Part shown: in pieces, positions 43,207 through 55,247 of the stretch
Numbering within the stretch: the first letter of the stretch is position 1
Layout: every line of letters begins with the position of its first letter
From: Hypericum androsaemum
Taxonomy: Eukaryota; Streptophyta; Magnoliopsida; Malpighiales; Hypericaceae
Assembly (NCBI GenBank): GCA_963995505.1
Contig: OZ023191.1
Span: forward strand, 126,501 to 190,500
Direction: 5' to 3'
Length of the DNA: 64,000 nt
Notes under the pieces: generated by a model
What the model was told of the DNA's origin: nothing
The model's input: only the letters and a program-made list of their open reading frames with translations
The model's database searches: none
Program-made: the position numbers and the translations under genes

Positions 43207-43771
43207 TCCATTTGCGGATGAGATATAGCACACAGCTGTAGGATCCTTCCAAGTTTGAGACTCAGAATTTGGTTGTTAGTTAAAATGATAAGAGGGTCTT
43301 AGGGCTAACTTGAATTTACAGAGCAACTTTTTCCTAATGTCGTATGGAAATTATGAACTTGACTTGCCTGACTCTCTTTTTCTTCCTTCTGAGACCGAGT
43401 GGTGCAGAGTGATTCCTATCCTGTGTCCCCGTTGCGTAGTCTCTTTTGGTGCCCTTGCATGAAGCTGGCATGACGAGCACCAAGAATATTTGAGATTTTT
43501 CGGATTAATTTGATAAGATTCCTTCGAATTCTATATCCATCAGAACTCACCCGCCATATGAAAGGTTATTAGAAGGTTAACTTCAATTTACAGAGCAAGG
43601 TTTTGCCCGAATTTCATGATAAACTACATCCGTAGCATGAAAAGTTGCCCTGCTTCTGAGATACAAAAGGAGAAAGGGGGGCAATGTGCTTTTCTATACA
43701 CTCGCAAATGTTTCAGAAAATGCTACAACATTTCTTCAACTCTGGAATACGCTTGCTGGAGTCATACCGGC
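43207..43771. other. 3' flanks of the convergent OST1 and FKBP18 genes
   Basis: 565 bp between the two stop codons, no gene. It must hold both polyadenylation sites; AATTTACAGAGCAA occurs twice (about 43312 and 43587), possibly an old local duplication. Confidence 0.4.
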
Positions 43772-45133
43772 CTAGTTTCCTTCCGGTTTCATTACTTGCA
43801 AGAGCTCGATGTTGAGCTCAAATGTACTTCCTGGCTGCGTCATAGACAAGAAAATGACAGAGTCAGGACATCTCCTCACAACATGATATAAAGCTGCTAC
43901 ATCCGACGAGCTGCCATCGAAATCACGGCTAAGAAAAATGGAAAAAAAGAAGAAAGAAGAAGCAATGGCCCATTTCGGATGCGGCTCTATTGAGAAAAGA
44001 GTTGGAGAGAACAGATGGCTTACTGGAATCTCATTCATTCCCTTCTGGCCATAGCCAGCCTCCGGAGGAACAATGACAGTTCTCTGCAACAAGAAAAGGA
44101 TAGTTTCGGTTGGGATGCTATTAAGGAGGATTGACAAGGCTCAAGTATTATTATGTAAGCGAAGCACGCGAAATGGTGTCACCTTTCCTCCAACTCTCAT
44201 CCCTTCTGTGACATAGTACATCGCCGCTGGTGGTTTCGGGGATGCCTGCGCGGAAAACAGACCATTCGGGTTGTCTACAAAATCACGCTTCCGTTCTTTG
44301 CCCGGGGTTGCTCCAACCTTGAATATGTACGGCTGATTAATGGACGGGGAAGGGGGGTCAAGCACACTGTACAATTAACGTAACTGCCATACCATCACGA
44401 GGAGAAAAACACACAGACTTCACTTCACTGACTAGATTAATCAAAGCTTATGCAGCAAGTCAAGATTTAGGCAGATACAGGAAGCCGGGCACAAGGGAAT
44501 TGCCTGAGAGATGCTACGATTCCCGGCTAAAAGCTTCGATTCTCGCGTGGAAATGGCTGTTATACCCTTATACCTGCAGTCAAAATGTACCTATAATGCA
44601 GACCGACCAAGTTAAAAGACTTTGCCAAGTCGAGAGGAAGTGTGAGCCAAGCTGAGAGATGTTTCATATAGTGAACCTCAACTGTGGATCCTTTCTCAGC
44701 AACTGCACCCTTCCCTTGCACAAGATCATAGTATTTCAGACCATTGGCTGCCGAATAATTCGATCAAATCAGTACCAATGAAGCATAAAAATGTAAAAAA
44801 CCGAACGCGAAGAGAAGAGGAGAGGAGAGAAGAGAAGAGGGAAAGTCGGGGCAACTAACGTCCGGTTAGATAGTCTTCAAGAGGGATGGTCTTCCTGTTG
44901 CGTCTCTCTCTGGCCTCCGAGACTTGAGGGAGTGCAAGGAAGGCGAAAGGCAAGGAAGAGATTAGCAGAATGGCGCCTCTTCTGGAAGTGGGCACTGAGA
45001 CTGAGACTGAGACTGAGACTGAGACTGAGACGAGGAGTGGCTTATAATTAGTGTCAAGCTGCTCTTTTTGTCTTGTTTTAGGCGCGGGAATTGGACACCA
45101 ACACCTATTTGCTACTCTCAAGGGATTAGCCAT
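43772..45133 (-). CDS. FKBP18: Thylakoid-lumen peptidyl-prolyl isomerase FKBP18
   Basis: FKBP-type proline isomerase imported into the thylakoid lumen. Six exons: 44860-45133, 44677-44747, 44504-44590, 44183-44332, 44024-44083 and 43772-43834, total 234 residues, the family's usual length. Exon 1 encodes a bipartite targeting peptide: a chloroplast part with a Ser-Val repeat, then a twin-arginine signal (SRRGAILLISSLPFAFLAL) with an SEA cleavage site. The FKBP domain follows: GKGAVAEKGSTVEVHFDCRY, KRTVIVPPEAGYG, and GSTFELNIELL at the end. The intron after exon 3 starts GC (CAG|GCAATT) rather than GT; the exon boundary is fixed by the family sequence ISQ|PYIFKVG. Most lumenal FKBPs have weak isomerase activity, so a chaperone or assembly role is possible. 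Confidence 0.92.
44994..45031 (-). repeat. Hexanucleotide repeat in FKBP18 exon 1
   Basis: Six perfect ACTGAG units on the plus strand, encoding SVSVSVSVSVSV on the minus strand within the transit peptide. A coding microsatellite whose unit length preserves the frame. Confidence 0.95.
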
Positions 45134-45513
45134 TGGACGCTCCCAAAAGAAATGGCCTATGTATGCGGTTGCGGTTGTAAGAAGAGCAATCCACCCCCAC
45201 AGCTCTCTATCCTCCCAAACCCAACTGCTTTCTTAGGCAATTACCACATTGCCCCCCCGGGGGGTTTACTAGCATATTCTCCTTCACCTGTTTCTAATAA
45301 TATCCATCCAATTACCAGTCGGCCTTCACATTTCAACCATTGGAAGGAAGGGTAATACCAAGAATGAGACTGAAGCCTGAGCTTATTCAGGCAGGCAAGA
45401 TTTTAAACCCAGAAATCAAGAGTAAAACTGTAAAAGCCTCATCTTTTTTACATTTAATAATAATAATAAAAAAAAAAACTTCCATCTGCTCAAATCAGCA
45501 ATCTTTCCTACTT
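45134..45513. other. FKBP18 upstream region
   Basis: No gene. Holds a run of C and G (CCCCCCCGGGGGG at about 45256-45268) and (TAA)n near 45455. FKBP18 probably starts transcription here on the minus strand. Confidence 0.4.
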
Positions 45514-45870
45514 GTCATCTGAACGCCAATACAAACTTGCAGGAGACTTGAGAAGAGTGTCATTCTTGGAGGAGACAAGCAGCTCTGTCTCGTACTTAGT
45601 GGTGTCATATTTGGACATCTCTGTCTGTATCGTCGAACAGGTGGTTACAGATGTGTTCAACTTCAACTGGTTGTACAAACCGTGCCGTGCTTCTTCCGAA
45701 TTCTCCACCGGCAATCCGCAAACGATCTGAACTGTTGGTGGTAACCTTTATCCGCCAGCTCATAGAACAAGTCAAATGCCTCTGGAAGTTCTTTCACTCC
45801 ACAGAGACCTTCAATGACATTGTTGTATACCTCAATGTGCACATTGTGATTCTTAAGCATCAGCAAGTAG
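45514..45870 (-). pseudogene. Pentatricopeptide-repeat-like relic (uncertain)
   Basis: On the minus strand a 67-codon frame (45663-45866) reads VYNNVIEGLCGVKELPEAFDLFYELADKG, which has the spacing and key residues of one PPR motif (V-Y-N-x2-I-x-G-L-C, then A-x-x-L-F-x-E). A second frame, 45508-45714, overlaps it and encodes a Ser/Thr-rich stretch with no known domain. Only one repeat is visible and no start or targeting sequence, so this looks like a fragment of a former PPR gene or a chance match. It does not connect to FKBP18 or MLO by plausible splicing. Confidence 0.35.
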
Positions 45871-46199
45871 GGGTGGTGAGAGTGTGGGACCCCCGGGTTG
45901 CTTGTGGGCCCAAGTGAAAAAGTTGGCCCTCTGCTTCGTCTGCAAAGTTTATTTGTGTCTTTCTCCTTTCTCTTGGGAGAACAAGTATAATAATGGACGA
46001 CCAGTAATGCAATTATGCAGCCGTGGCTAAGTCACAAGAGAGAATGGCAACCTCAGGACTTGACGGTTCCGTCGGCTGGCTCTAATCTGAATTAGTAAAT
46101 GCATACAGATTGCTTCATTGCATGGCAAGTCCAGCCAGTTTCAGGGAAGCAAACAAAAACCTACAAAAATGCGCTTTTCCTGAGGGTGTCATTTCAACC
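45871..46199. other. Spacer / MLO 3' flank
   Basis: No gene seen. It contains GGGACCCCCGGG near 45885. Confidence 0.4.
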
Positions 46200-49100
46200 T
46201 CAGCTTAGCAGATCATGTTGGCCAGCAGCCCCGCCGCGGTCAACGGTCGCCCTGATGTTGGCTGTCTGTGGAGCTGCTGCGGGGTTTGCTGCCTCTAGCT
46301 CCACGTCGGCAAAATCACAGTCCTGCGTGGTGACGTTCCTATGACGGGGAACGTTTTGCACCTGTGGAGATCCGGGGTCGCCATCGGAGACGTCACTGGC
46401 GACTCTGCCCAGGGTCCTGGTCCGTGGTGTGTGCTGCTTCCCGGATGCCACTCTCCTCACCGCCTTCTTGTGCCATTGCTTCAAGGCCTTTGAAGTTTGT
46501 TCGTCGAAGATCGACTGCTTCATTGTTGATCCCATCTGGTTTGCACGTCCAAGCGGAAATGTCATGACTAATGCAGCATATAATTGTTCTAAGAATTGTT
46601 CCTGACAGATCGAATCGGATCGGATCAGATCGTCTCTTACCTGAGTCACGAGTGCATAGAGCGGAAGTGTGATGTAGCTGCACAGGAACTGAGCTCCTAC
46701 CCTGTCAACTCAGAAGAAGACCTGATCAGATCAATCAACCTTAACGCCACTACTTCAATCCTGAGTATTGAAACCATAATGGCTATAGATAATCAGCCAA
46801 AGGAGAGCCTTCAAGTGTGCTTGATTTCACAAGGAAAGTTGAGCAGGAAGGCTAGAATTTTGCATCAGGACTTACCCGACAGCGACTCTGATGCCCGTGA
46901 GACCATCTTGGTGAAAGCAAGAATTCAGTCCAAATTCGTACTGCAGCAGAAAGGGCAAGAAAAAATAGCTTGTGAGAGGCAAGCAATTGATCAAGGAAAT
47001 GGGATAGCAAGATAAAAGAACCAAAAAAGAAGGATCCATACCCATATCCAAAAGAAGTAGGTGATCTCAAATGCATTCTGGATACACACGGAAGCACGAT
47101 AGTGAGACGAATGTGACGCACCAAATAGAAGTGTAGAACTAGATCAAAGTAGGAAAATGCAGACTTGGAGATGAAGGAAAAAATAGAGTGGCTACCTGAA
47201 ACAGTGCAAAGTGGATGAGATAAAGGACTAGCTCAGGCCAGCTAAACCAAAAATGTCTGTCTGAAACCTCCACAATGGGTATCCCTTGGACAACCGCATG
47301 CCTTTCTTGAATTTCAAGTGCCATTTCTGTTATTATAGCTTGGAGTTTTGTTCCAACTGCCAGAATCATCTTTCAACCAAATCCAAATTTATTTCAAGGC
47401 TGGAAAAAACCGGAAGCCAAAATGTTTTGAGTTTCTTACCACCAAAGGAATTAAGGAAACCCACGCCATAGTATGCCATCCTGGAAAGTATTACAAGAAG
47501 AAGGTTAGGCAATGGTACTACATCTGAAAGAGACTATCTCTAGAAGAGAAGAATGGCTCACCCCGGACATTAAAAAGCAGAAATAGCACCACAAAAGCCC
47601 ACAGCAATGGACTGCCAGGAAAGGGGAAGGAGATGAGTGACACTCAGACGACAATGGATTACTAAACAGAAACACGATCACAGATTTAAGGCTGCGACAT
47701 GAATACGAGACCTTATCCCGACGACCCTTTTGAAGTCATCCTCTAGTGATCGCTTGATGTACTTCTGGAAGTCGAACTTAGTTCCGGGTGCTAGATGAAC
47801 CTGCGAGATACTGCGATTAGTTCAGTTCCATCTTTTTAATATGCTAAGGTTTCTCCAGGTATGAGCACTTACTGTGATGAATCCGTGTCTCATGGATAGA
47901 TAATCTGCCTTCCGTACAGACCTGAAGAATTGTCGGAAGAAGCAAACCTGCAGAGTCCATGTGCAGTGTGTCACTATGGCTACGAATTACAAGGGAGCAA
48001 CGGTGACTAATTTATGCCACTCTCAAAGTGTGCAAGCATACAAGACAAGGGGCTTGCTTACAAAATAGAAGAAGACCGGAGACTTGGTCCAGAAATTGTT
48101 GTGCTCCCTTACGAAAGATGTCTCGTGAGTGAGCCTGAATCTGTTCGGATCTGCAACAAGCAAAATCAGGAGAAGTTCAACACTGCTAGATATCGATAAA
48201 GAGGACATGCCATATCCAAAAAGTACCATTCATGGCATCTTGATCCCTTAAATTCTGGCGCTCCCACTCCTTCCATTCGCGAATCTACATACGAGAGAGA
48301 GAGAGAAAATCGTCAACTCTCGAGCAATGACAGGGTTTGGTACTGTGAGACTAGAATCAATCGAAGCTGCATTGTAGTGCAAGATCCTTGAAACCGATCC
48401 AGCAGACGCAAAACGATGACTATTGCAAAAGGCAGAAACCACAAGGGAATTGCGTATATATAATCAAGAGCACTTGCCTTCAATCTTCCAAGCATCATTG
48501 TTACACCACTGTAAATCACATGAAACACTGCCAAAAAGAATATGAAGATATGCAACTGATGCAGCCCATTTGCCGAAATAAGCGGCACATGTCCCTAAAC
48601 ATAGCAAAACCAACAATCAATCAAGGAAAAAGAACAAGTTCAGCAAAAAAAAGAGGTATACATGAGCGCCTGACTCAAGGATATTATGAATATTAGGTAG
48701 GTAGGTGTACCTCCTCGCATTCACTAATACTGTGTTCACCTCCTGACAAGAACCTGTGCTCATACCAGAGGAGCCGGCGGAGATGTTCCCCTGCTCCTTC
48801 TGTCCCCAGGTGTTCAGCGGTGGGTTTGTTATGGACCTTCCTCAATTCCTTCGGCAGGCAGGGCATCATTGTATTCGCGTATTCCGTCGGTATGCATACT
48901 TTTGATATATACTTTTGGAAGAACGTCAGCAGCAATGATATGAATCCCAGAACCATAAGCTCTGCAAACCAAACACAAGATTAATTTGACTCGGCATCAA
49001 CCGAACCGAATCTGTTTAGCAACAAAATGTGCGCATATGTCGTATTACAATCTCTATATCCAGTTGTATGGCTTACATAATGTGCGTGCAGGAAGAGGCT

Positions 49101-49570
49101 TGAACACTTTGCCTCGTGTGTTTTCAATGAGTAAGTGAAATCTAATTCATTATAAACATGCTCATTATACTCCCGTTGGAAAATCGAACGGGTAACAATA
49201 AGGAGAGAATAGTTACCGCCTTTGATCTTCTCGAGAGCTTCACATAGACCAGGCTTATGTTTGTGTTCAAACCACTGCAACATGATTATATGCAGACAAG
49301 GGTCATAACATTAAAAAAAAAAAACGACGACCCCAATCCAAGGGATTTATCGACCAAATAATTAACCAGTCAAATTGTATTGTAAAAACATTCATTAACC
49401 GAAATCAAACCAATTAAGACAGCAGCTTCTCCTTGAATTACCTCTCCAACGATATGAAGGAGCTTCTCCAGAAGGATAGAAATTAAGACAATAGCGGCAC
49501 AAACGAAAGCAACGGCCCAGGTTGGGGTCTCATCTAATTCCCTTGCACCGGGAGCATCTCCTTCTGACAT
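46200..49570 (-). CDS. MLO: MLO family seven-transmembrane protein, clade III-like
   Basis: Fifteen exons on the minus strand: 49442-49570, 49217-49274, 48711-48961, 48478-48594, 48227-48284, 48062-48150, 47873-47947, 47712-47800, 47562-47611, 47440-47480, 47196-47369, 47042-47077, 46876-46940, 46641-46701 and 46200-46535, giving 542 residues in one frame. MLO proteins are plant calcium-permeable plasma-membrane proteins with seven spans and an outside N-terminus. Hallmarks are [22 protein letters not shown], the HRFLSGGE loop, [33 protein letters not shown], and [12 protein letters not shown], then the calmodulin-binding helix around W452 ([16 protein letters not shown]). HRFLSGGE and the overall pattern resemble MLO5/7/8/9/10, linked to pollen-tube and synergid signalling, not the clade tied to powdery-mildew susceptibility. 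The intron after exon 4 begins GC (AAG|GCAAGT). The tail is short and Ala-rich. The subclade is from memory. Confidence 0.93.
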
Positions 49571-50304
49571 GTTCCCTTTTTAATTTAATGTCGGAATCCA
49601 AGGCCGCCTTCAAATTATGTACCTTCGTAATAATAATTACGTTAATTCCTTCATGCATGCACGTCACTCGCATGCCACAACAGCTTAATTTCACGTACGT
49701 CCTCCGGCTCCTCTCCTTCCTACCCCTTCCTCTCCCAAACAATGAAATTGAACAGGAATTTTCCCCTGGGAATTTTAGAAGCAACGGTTCTTATCTAATG
49801 CGCTCTTCCCTTTCTCGCCTCTTTGTTTTCCATCTATTGGTTTCTCTAAGCTAAGTCGTGGGCGAAATATTCTAGTTATGGAGAGAGATTTTTTTTAGAG
49901 GGAGAACCCAAATCTTAATTTGAATTAAACAAGCAATAGGCCGACCGAGGACAAAGTTCCAAAAGTACTATTCTTAGGGTCTGGCTATATCTTAATTTCT
50001 TATAATTTTCGGCTATTAAAATTACGTTCAACCAAACATACATGGAAGGATCTCTCGTACCAACGCTTTACGAGTAACATGAAGACAGATTCTACCTCAT
50101 TTCTCAGGGATTCGTAAGTCAACTCTCACCCCTTACGAAAATAATATTAAAAAAACTTTGCTTGGGAAAAAAATAAAACCTAATGTCGCATAGAACCCGG
50201 AGTTTTGGTTAACTCGCCTAAATTTTCCTTAAAAAACAATCTCAAGAGACTGACTGCACAGGAAAGGTGGCAACCTACTAAAAACTAGCTCATTTCCTGC
50301 TCTT
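49571..50304. other. MLO upstream region and 3' flank of the S-acyltransferase gene
   Basis: About 730 bp, no gene. A CT-rich stretch at 49699-49740 reads purine-rich on the MLO strand and could be leader sequence. Confidence 0.4.
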
Positions 50305-50747
50305 TTAAGGCATTCGGGATGGAAATTGGCTATGCTGAGAGTCACTAGGAACGAATACAGGAAGTTGGTCACCTCTCTGTGATCGGCCCTGCTGATAGCT
50401 ACTTAGTACTGATCGGCCATCATATGTCGGTGCCCGGGAGCTGGTGCTTCTGGTACCTCTGCTTAGCTGATGATTCCCAAGAGGGCCACCAAAGAATATA
50501 GACTGATCTGTGTACAAAAGCTCGGACCTGGGGATATGAGATGAACCCATGAGCCTCGAGGATGATGACACAAATCGCCCTGCTTCTGGGTCCCAATGCA
50601 CTAAAGTCCTTGGATTCTCCAAAGCACCCAAGTTCCTCCTTGGGGACAACTGCACCGCACTTTCCCCGAGTCCAGTTTGTCTTGTGGACAGAGGAGATTG
50701 TTCCGCTGATGACTGATATACGGGATTGAAATGGTCCCTGTTAGAAG

Positions 50748-50780
<33 letters not shown>

Positions 50781-53700
50781 AAGGAGAAGTGGCAAAGTTC
50801 GAGACATTCGTGCTACTTAAGTTACTAACACTATGGTTGCAGGCTTCAATATCATCCTTGCTGGCCTGACTAGCAATACTGGGGGCATACGAATTACTTC
50901 TCGAAGGAGAGAGCTTCGACGCCCCTGCTCTAGCATTCCTGGTCTGAAGCACTTGGTTAGTACTAACTGGACTGCTCCGTCCACTAACATTGCTACTGGA
51001 TAAGTGATCCACGTCATAAGCATGATGTTGGGAACTAATTGGGCGCAGGACAGATGATGACGCCCTGGCTTTGGCAGCTGCTTTAATAGCCTCATTCGAA
51101 TCCAGCTTTGCAAGTTTCCACGCGCTTATTCTCACTTGGCGCTGTGCATTCTTTTTGCCTTTTTCATCTTGCTGCACTGCATCGGGATCGAGTGTTGATG
51201 GTAAGCGACCAGGTTCCAAATGCGGAATAATCTCGTCCTGAAAACACAACCAATCACGAAAGAGGAAAACAATTTTACATACCAATGAAATTGAGTTGGC
51301 AACCTAATGTACCACAGCTTTGAAAAGTTATTTAAATTCCTACTAATTCTGAAATAAAGACTCGCCATGAAAGAATTACCGGGTGGTCCATGAAGATTCG
51401 CGGAGGGGTGCACCAAGCACCTTTGTGTTGCAAGCTCATTCCCACCGAGCTTCGCCCACTAATGGCAGTGACAGCAGAACTGGTAGGCGAAGATGGTAAA
51501 CTTTGTTGTTCTCCACCATCCACAGACGGCCCAGGTGGTTCAGTTTGAGTCCTCATGGCTACAACATATTCATATGTTGTGATACCCTGGGGAAAAGATT
51601 AAGCAAACAAAAGTTCAGACCATGCCTAGCAAGAAACACTCGAGATGATATCAGGGAAGGTAGGAATTGAACAACAGACCTTGCGAATCAGAATCATGTG
51701 GAAAAAGAATAATTCTCCCAAAGGCACAGTAGCAAGCAAAGACACAGCTGTGCAAAGAGCCTGCATTATATAGCAAGTTAACCACAAAAATGTACTGAAA
51801 AGAATTTTCAACACCTAGTTAAGATGAATCACACTATATCACACTTTAAACTCATCAGGTGAAGCTTCTATAAAGTCAGAAGAACAGAATAAACCAAGCA
51901 GAAAACGAGATCATTGAAGTCGTGCTTCTATACAATTGCACAAACCATTCAGAATCATGTCTTGAGATCACGTCACCTATCACATTTGATACTAGAATGC
52001 CAGATTCTTGAATGGAAACTCGTGGATATACTACTTTAACGAAGAGTCTGGGTACTCAATAGCCAATATATGGCAGCATATCAAGTGAATTTAGCTTTGC
52101 TGCAACCAAGTAGGCTGGTAAAAGTAGTAAATGAACCATTTGAGGCAACATTGTGGTCTGCGGATGTCACATAGGTTACGTCAAAGTCCAGATTCTCACC
52201 ACCACAGCAGCAAAAGGAGCTCGTGAAAAGCCGAATCCCAGCTTCTCCCTGATCTGGTGGTCCATGGTTTTCTTATCTACAAAGCACCGAACGATTACAG
52301 CAACACCAACTCCAAATTCAACAAGAAGCTGCAAATGAGACACAAAACAAATAAATATGGAAAGACTGGTGAAAATATTCAGCAAAACAGATTTCTAGAG
52401 ACATACCCAAACTAAGCTGACTGCCATGAGGGAAACAAAAGTGATATAGTTTTTCCGTCCAACACAATTGTTCAGCCACTGAAGTATCAAGAACAACATC
52501 TAACAAATATTAGATAAGAGTAGAAGGAAAGAAGGGCAGGAATTTAACTCTGATCCAAAACTGGCGAGAAAAGTGATTAATAAATGCTAAAGAGTACGTA
52601 ACATTTGCCTGCAGTGTATGAAAGATACTTGCCCAAGTGAAAAGAAGTGAATTATACAAGAAGACAATTATCACCCAACGTACACGGCAGTGATGGTCGA
52701 ACCCATCAACACATTTGTCGCAACTCCTGCAATGTTTGCTCAACTTGCGTACCTGTAGAAAGAAAAAGTTCGCAAAATGCCACATATCAGACTTCGATCA
52801 AATAGTTGCTCCAGGGGATAGTGGGCATTCACTATCACCCTTGATGCTACTAGTCGGGAAGTTAAAAAAGTAAATTCTTCCAAGAAAAAAGTACCTCAGC
52901 ATTGCACAACGTGCAAAACAAAGCCTCTTCTCCAGCCAGTAGCTGGAGACTATCGTCATCCTCTCTGCAATCTTGCTTCACAAAGCAAACACAAAAGATA
53001 CCCCCCATGTTGGTACAGCAACTCGATTCACGTCTTACAGCTCGTCCTCCATTCGTCGATCTCTTTTTGCTAGACACGTCACTTGAAGATGCATTTCCTG
53101 GCAAAAGTCAATCAAGCTTTTACAACTTTAAGTGCAAGGACAGGCTAATTTCAAGAGGTAGCAGTAACATCTGCCAATTTTCTGTTCTCATTTGCTAATG
53201 ATCCAAAATGGACAAGCTACATCATTCTCTGAAAACTACCATTCAGTTCCATCTCGCGCCAACCAGAAACTCTCATACATTTATAGAGCACCAAAGTAAA
53301 AGCGCACTCACCAGGAAATTCAGAGCCATTTTGTGATTTAATGGCTTCCGTATCACAAGCTTCGAGCAGAATTCCGGGATCTGAAGGATCAATGGCAGTG
53401 CATCGTACATACAGAATAAAAACAGAAAGTGCCTGTGGATCAACCAGAACAGGAGGAAAATCAATAAGCACTGGAGAAGGTAACGAGTCGTAAATGATAA
53501 GTCAGCTAACCGCACTTCTCTTACCAAGAAAGAATAGATGCCAATAGCCACATACTCAAATATCTCCTTCCCAAGAAAGGGGGCAAAGAATGCATAGAAT
53601 GCCACGGATAGCAAAAGGAAAACTGTTATAGCTGCAATCTGGACAAGATCAAGAAACCAAAAGCTGAATGAACCAAGAAGAATACGAGGAAACTTCGTCA

Positions 53701-54377
53701 ACAGAACAACCGCAACATGGAGCCAACAGGCTGAGAAACCGTGCATCACAATAGATCAACCGACTATTGTTAATTCACTACAACAAACATGACAAGCTAG
53801 GGCAATATCTCATTTCTAAGGCAATCAAATCTTATGTAAGAAACAAAAACAGCAACACCCATTTGCAATGTTAGACCCGTTATATGACTCGAGGCTCCGT
53901 CTATCAAGCGATAGCAATGATGACCCTTAAAAAGCAGTGATATCAAATACATGGCTTTGAAACCTCCAAATCCGATTTCTGGGAATCTGTTTGTTTACCC
54001 ATATCCGGACTAAAACAGCAGTCAGAGAAAAAAGTCAAATGTATGTTCTCCACTCAAAACTTCTTTGTCATAGATCGAAGAACTTTGCAAGTCCCAAAAT
54101 GTCTGTTTCTGACTTTGGCTCTAACCCAGAAAACGGTTTCGACCTACCCGCACCTATACACGCAATGGACAGGACACAAACAAAGGGAAAATACCAAAAC
54201 ATATACCGTTGCAACAACAGAGAAACAGCAAGCGGCTTCAAACATCAACAGTCCTAAGCCAACCCAAAAAGCTCCCAATGAAAAATTGCAAAAAGGAAGG
54301 AAATAGAATAAGGGAGATAGATAACAATGTACCTGGAAAGAGTGAACTGGGAGTTGCCATCCATGACGCCGAGCCAT
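50305..54377 (-). CDS. DHHC-type protein S-acyltransferase (PAT19-22 group)
   Basis: Palmitoyltransferase that attaches fatty acids to Cys of target proteins at endomembranes or plasma membrane. Ten exons: 54333-54377, 53525-53638, 53312-53432, 52895-53097, 52684-52752, 52407-52478, 52200-52328, 51680-51760, 51380-51586 and 50305-51237, all GT-AG, total 657 residues. The N-terminus [15 protein letters not shown] is typical of this plant group. Two spans lie in exons 2-3. The cysteine-rich domain is in exons 5-6 ([18 protein letters not shown], then [11 protein letters not shown]) with the catalytic DHHC at residues 180-183, and two more spans follow in exons 6-8. The 310-residue last exon is a Ser/Gln-rich, probably disordered cytosolic tail with a ten-Gln run. 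The frame is intact. The exact PAT number is uncertain. Confidence 0.93.
50750..50779 (-). repeat. (CAG)n coding repeat, poly-Gln
   Basis: CTG triplets on the plus strand encode about ten Gln in the cytosolic tail of the S-acyltransferase. Confidence 0.95.
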
Positions 54378-55247
54378 AGTGCTCCGAAAATTATAAATTA
54401 AAAAAACCAGGGATTCACCCAAAGAGAAAAGAAAGAAAAAACCAAAGGAACTAAACGAGGGCTGACTGATGAAATCACCAAGACGCAAGCTTTGAAACAG
54501 CATTCAACTAAAGGCGGGATCTTTACCACTCTTTGACCAAACCCAGAAAGCAAATCTCGGGTAACAGACAATAATAGAAACAAAAAGGCAACAAATCATG
54601 TCCTAGTCAACTGTAATGAGAATGACCCAGATGAGTTTATTAAAGTAACAATCGTTGAGTTTGGAGTTTAGGGTTGTTTCTGGTCTGAAGTTGTAGACTG
54701 TACTATATAGTTGTTTTGTTGGGTTCGTTGATCAATTAAAAATTGGGAAAAAGAAAAGGAAAAAAAAAGACTCAAATTGGTAGTCTGGTCTGGTCGTGGA
54801 GTAGTGCTACTTTCATGCCCTTTTTAGCAATATTGTTCTCCTTCTATCACCAACTAAAACCGCCTTTTCCTCTGGCCTTTTTCTCCCTTGGCATGGCGGC
54901 GCCGTTGCCCCTCTCTCTCTGGAGGATATCATATCAGCCTAATTTGGAAGTTTTTCTTCTCTCTTAGAAAATTTATAACTAACGACATCTGATGTTTCAT
55001 GCTTCAGAAAATTACCAAAACAATAAATCCACGCACCATATATTTCCTTAATAGTCAGTCAGGCACAACACGTTGAAAAAAAAAATTGCTAGTTCGCTAA
55101 AAGGTCGATTTAAGAAGGATTTTCTTGTAACGTCTTTATTAATGTGGACGCTTTAAAATTATCCCCACGATAAACTCGCCAAATTGGTCACCTCACCTGG
55201 TTGGCAGCATAACATTTTCAAGGTGAACCCTTTGCTCCTTTAACTGT
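54378..55247. other. S-acyltransferase 5' leader and upstream DNA
   Basis: No further gene. A C/T-rich stretch at 54840-54920 with a 74-codon frame (54743-54967) shows no domain. The transcription start is probably between 54,400 and 54,900 on the minus strand. Confidence 0.4.

Noticed and set aside
46596..47015. Plus-strand frame of 139 codons within the MLO gene
   Set aside because: It spans MLO exons and introns in antisense; no domain.
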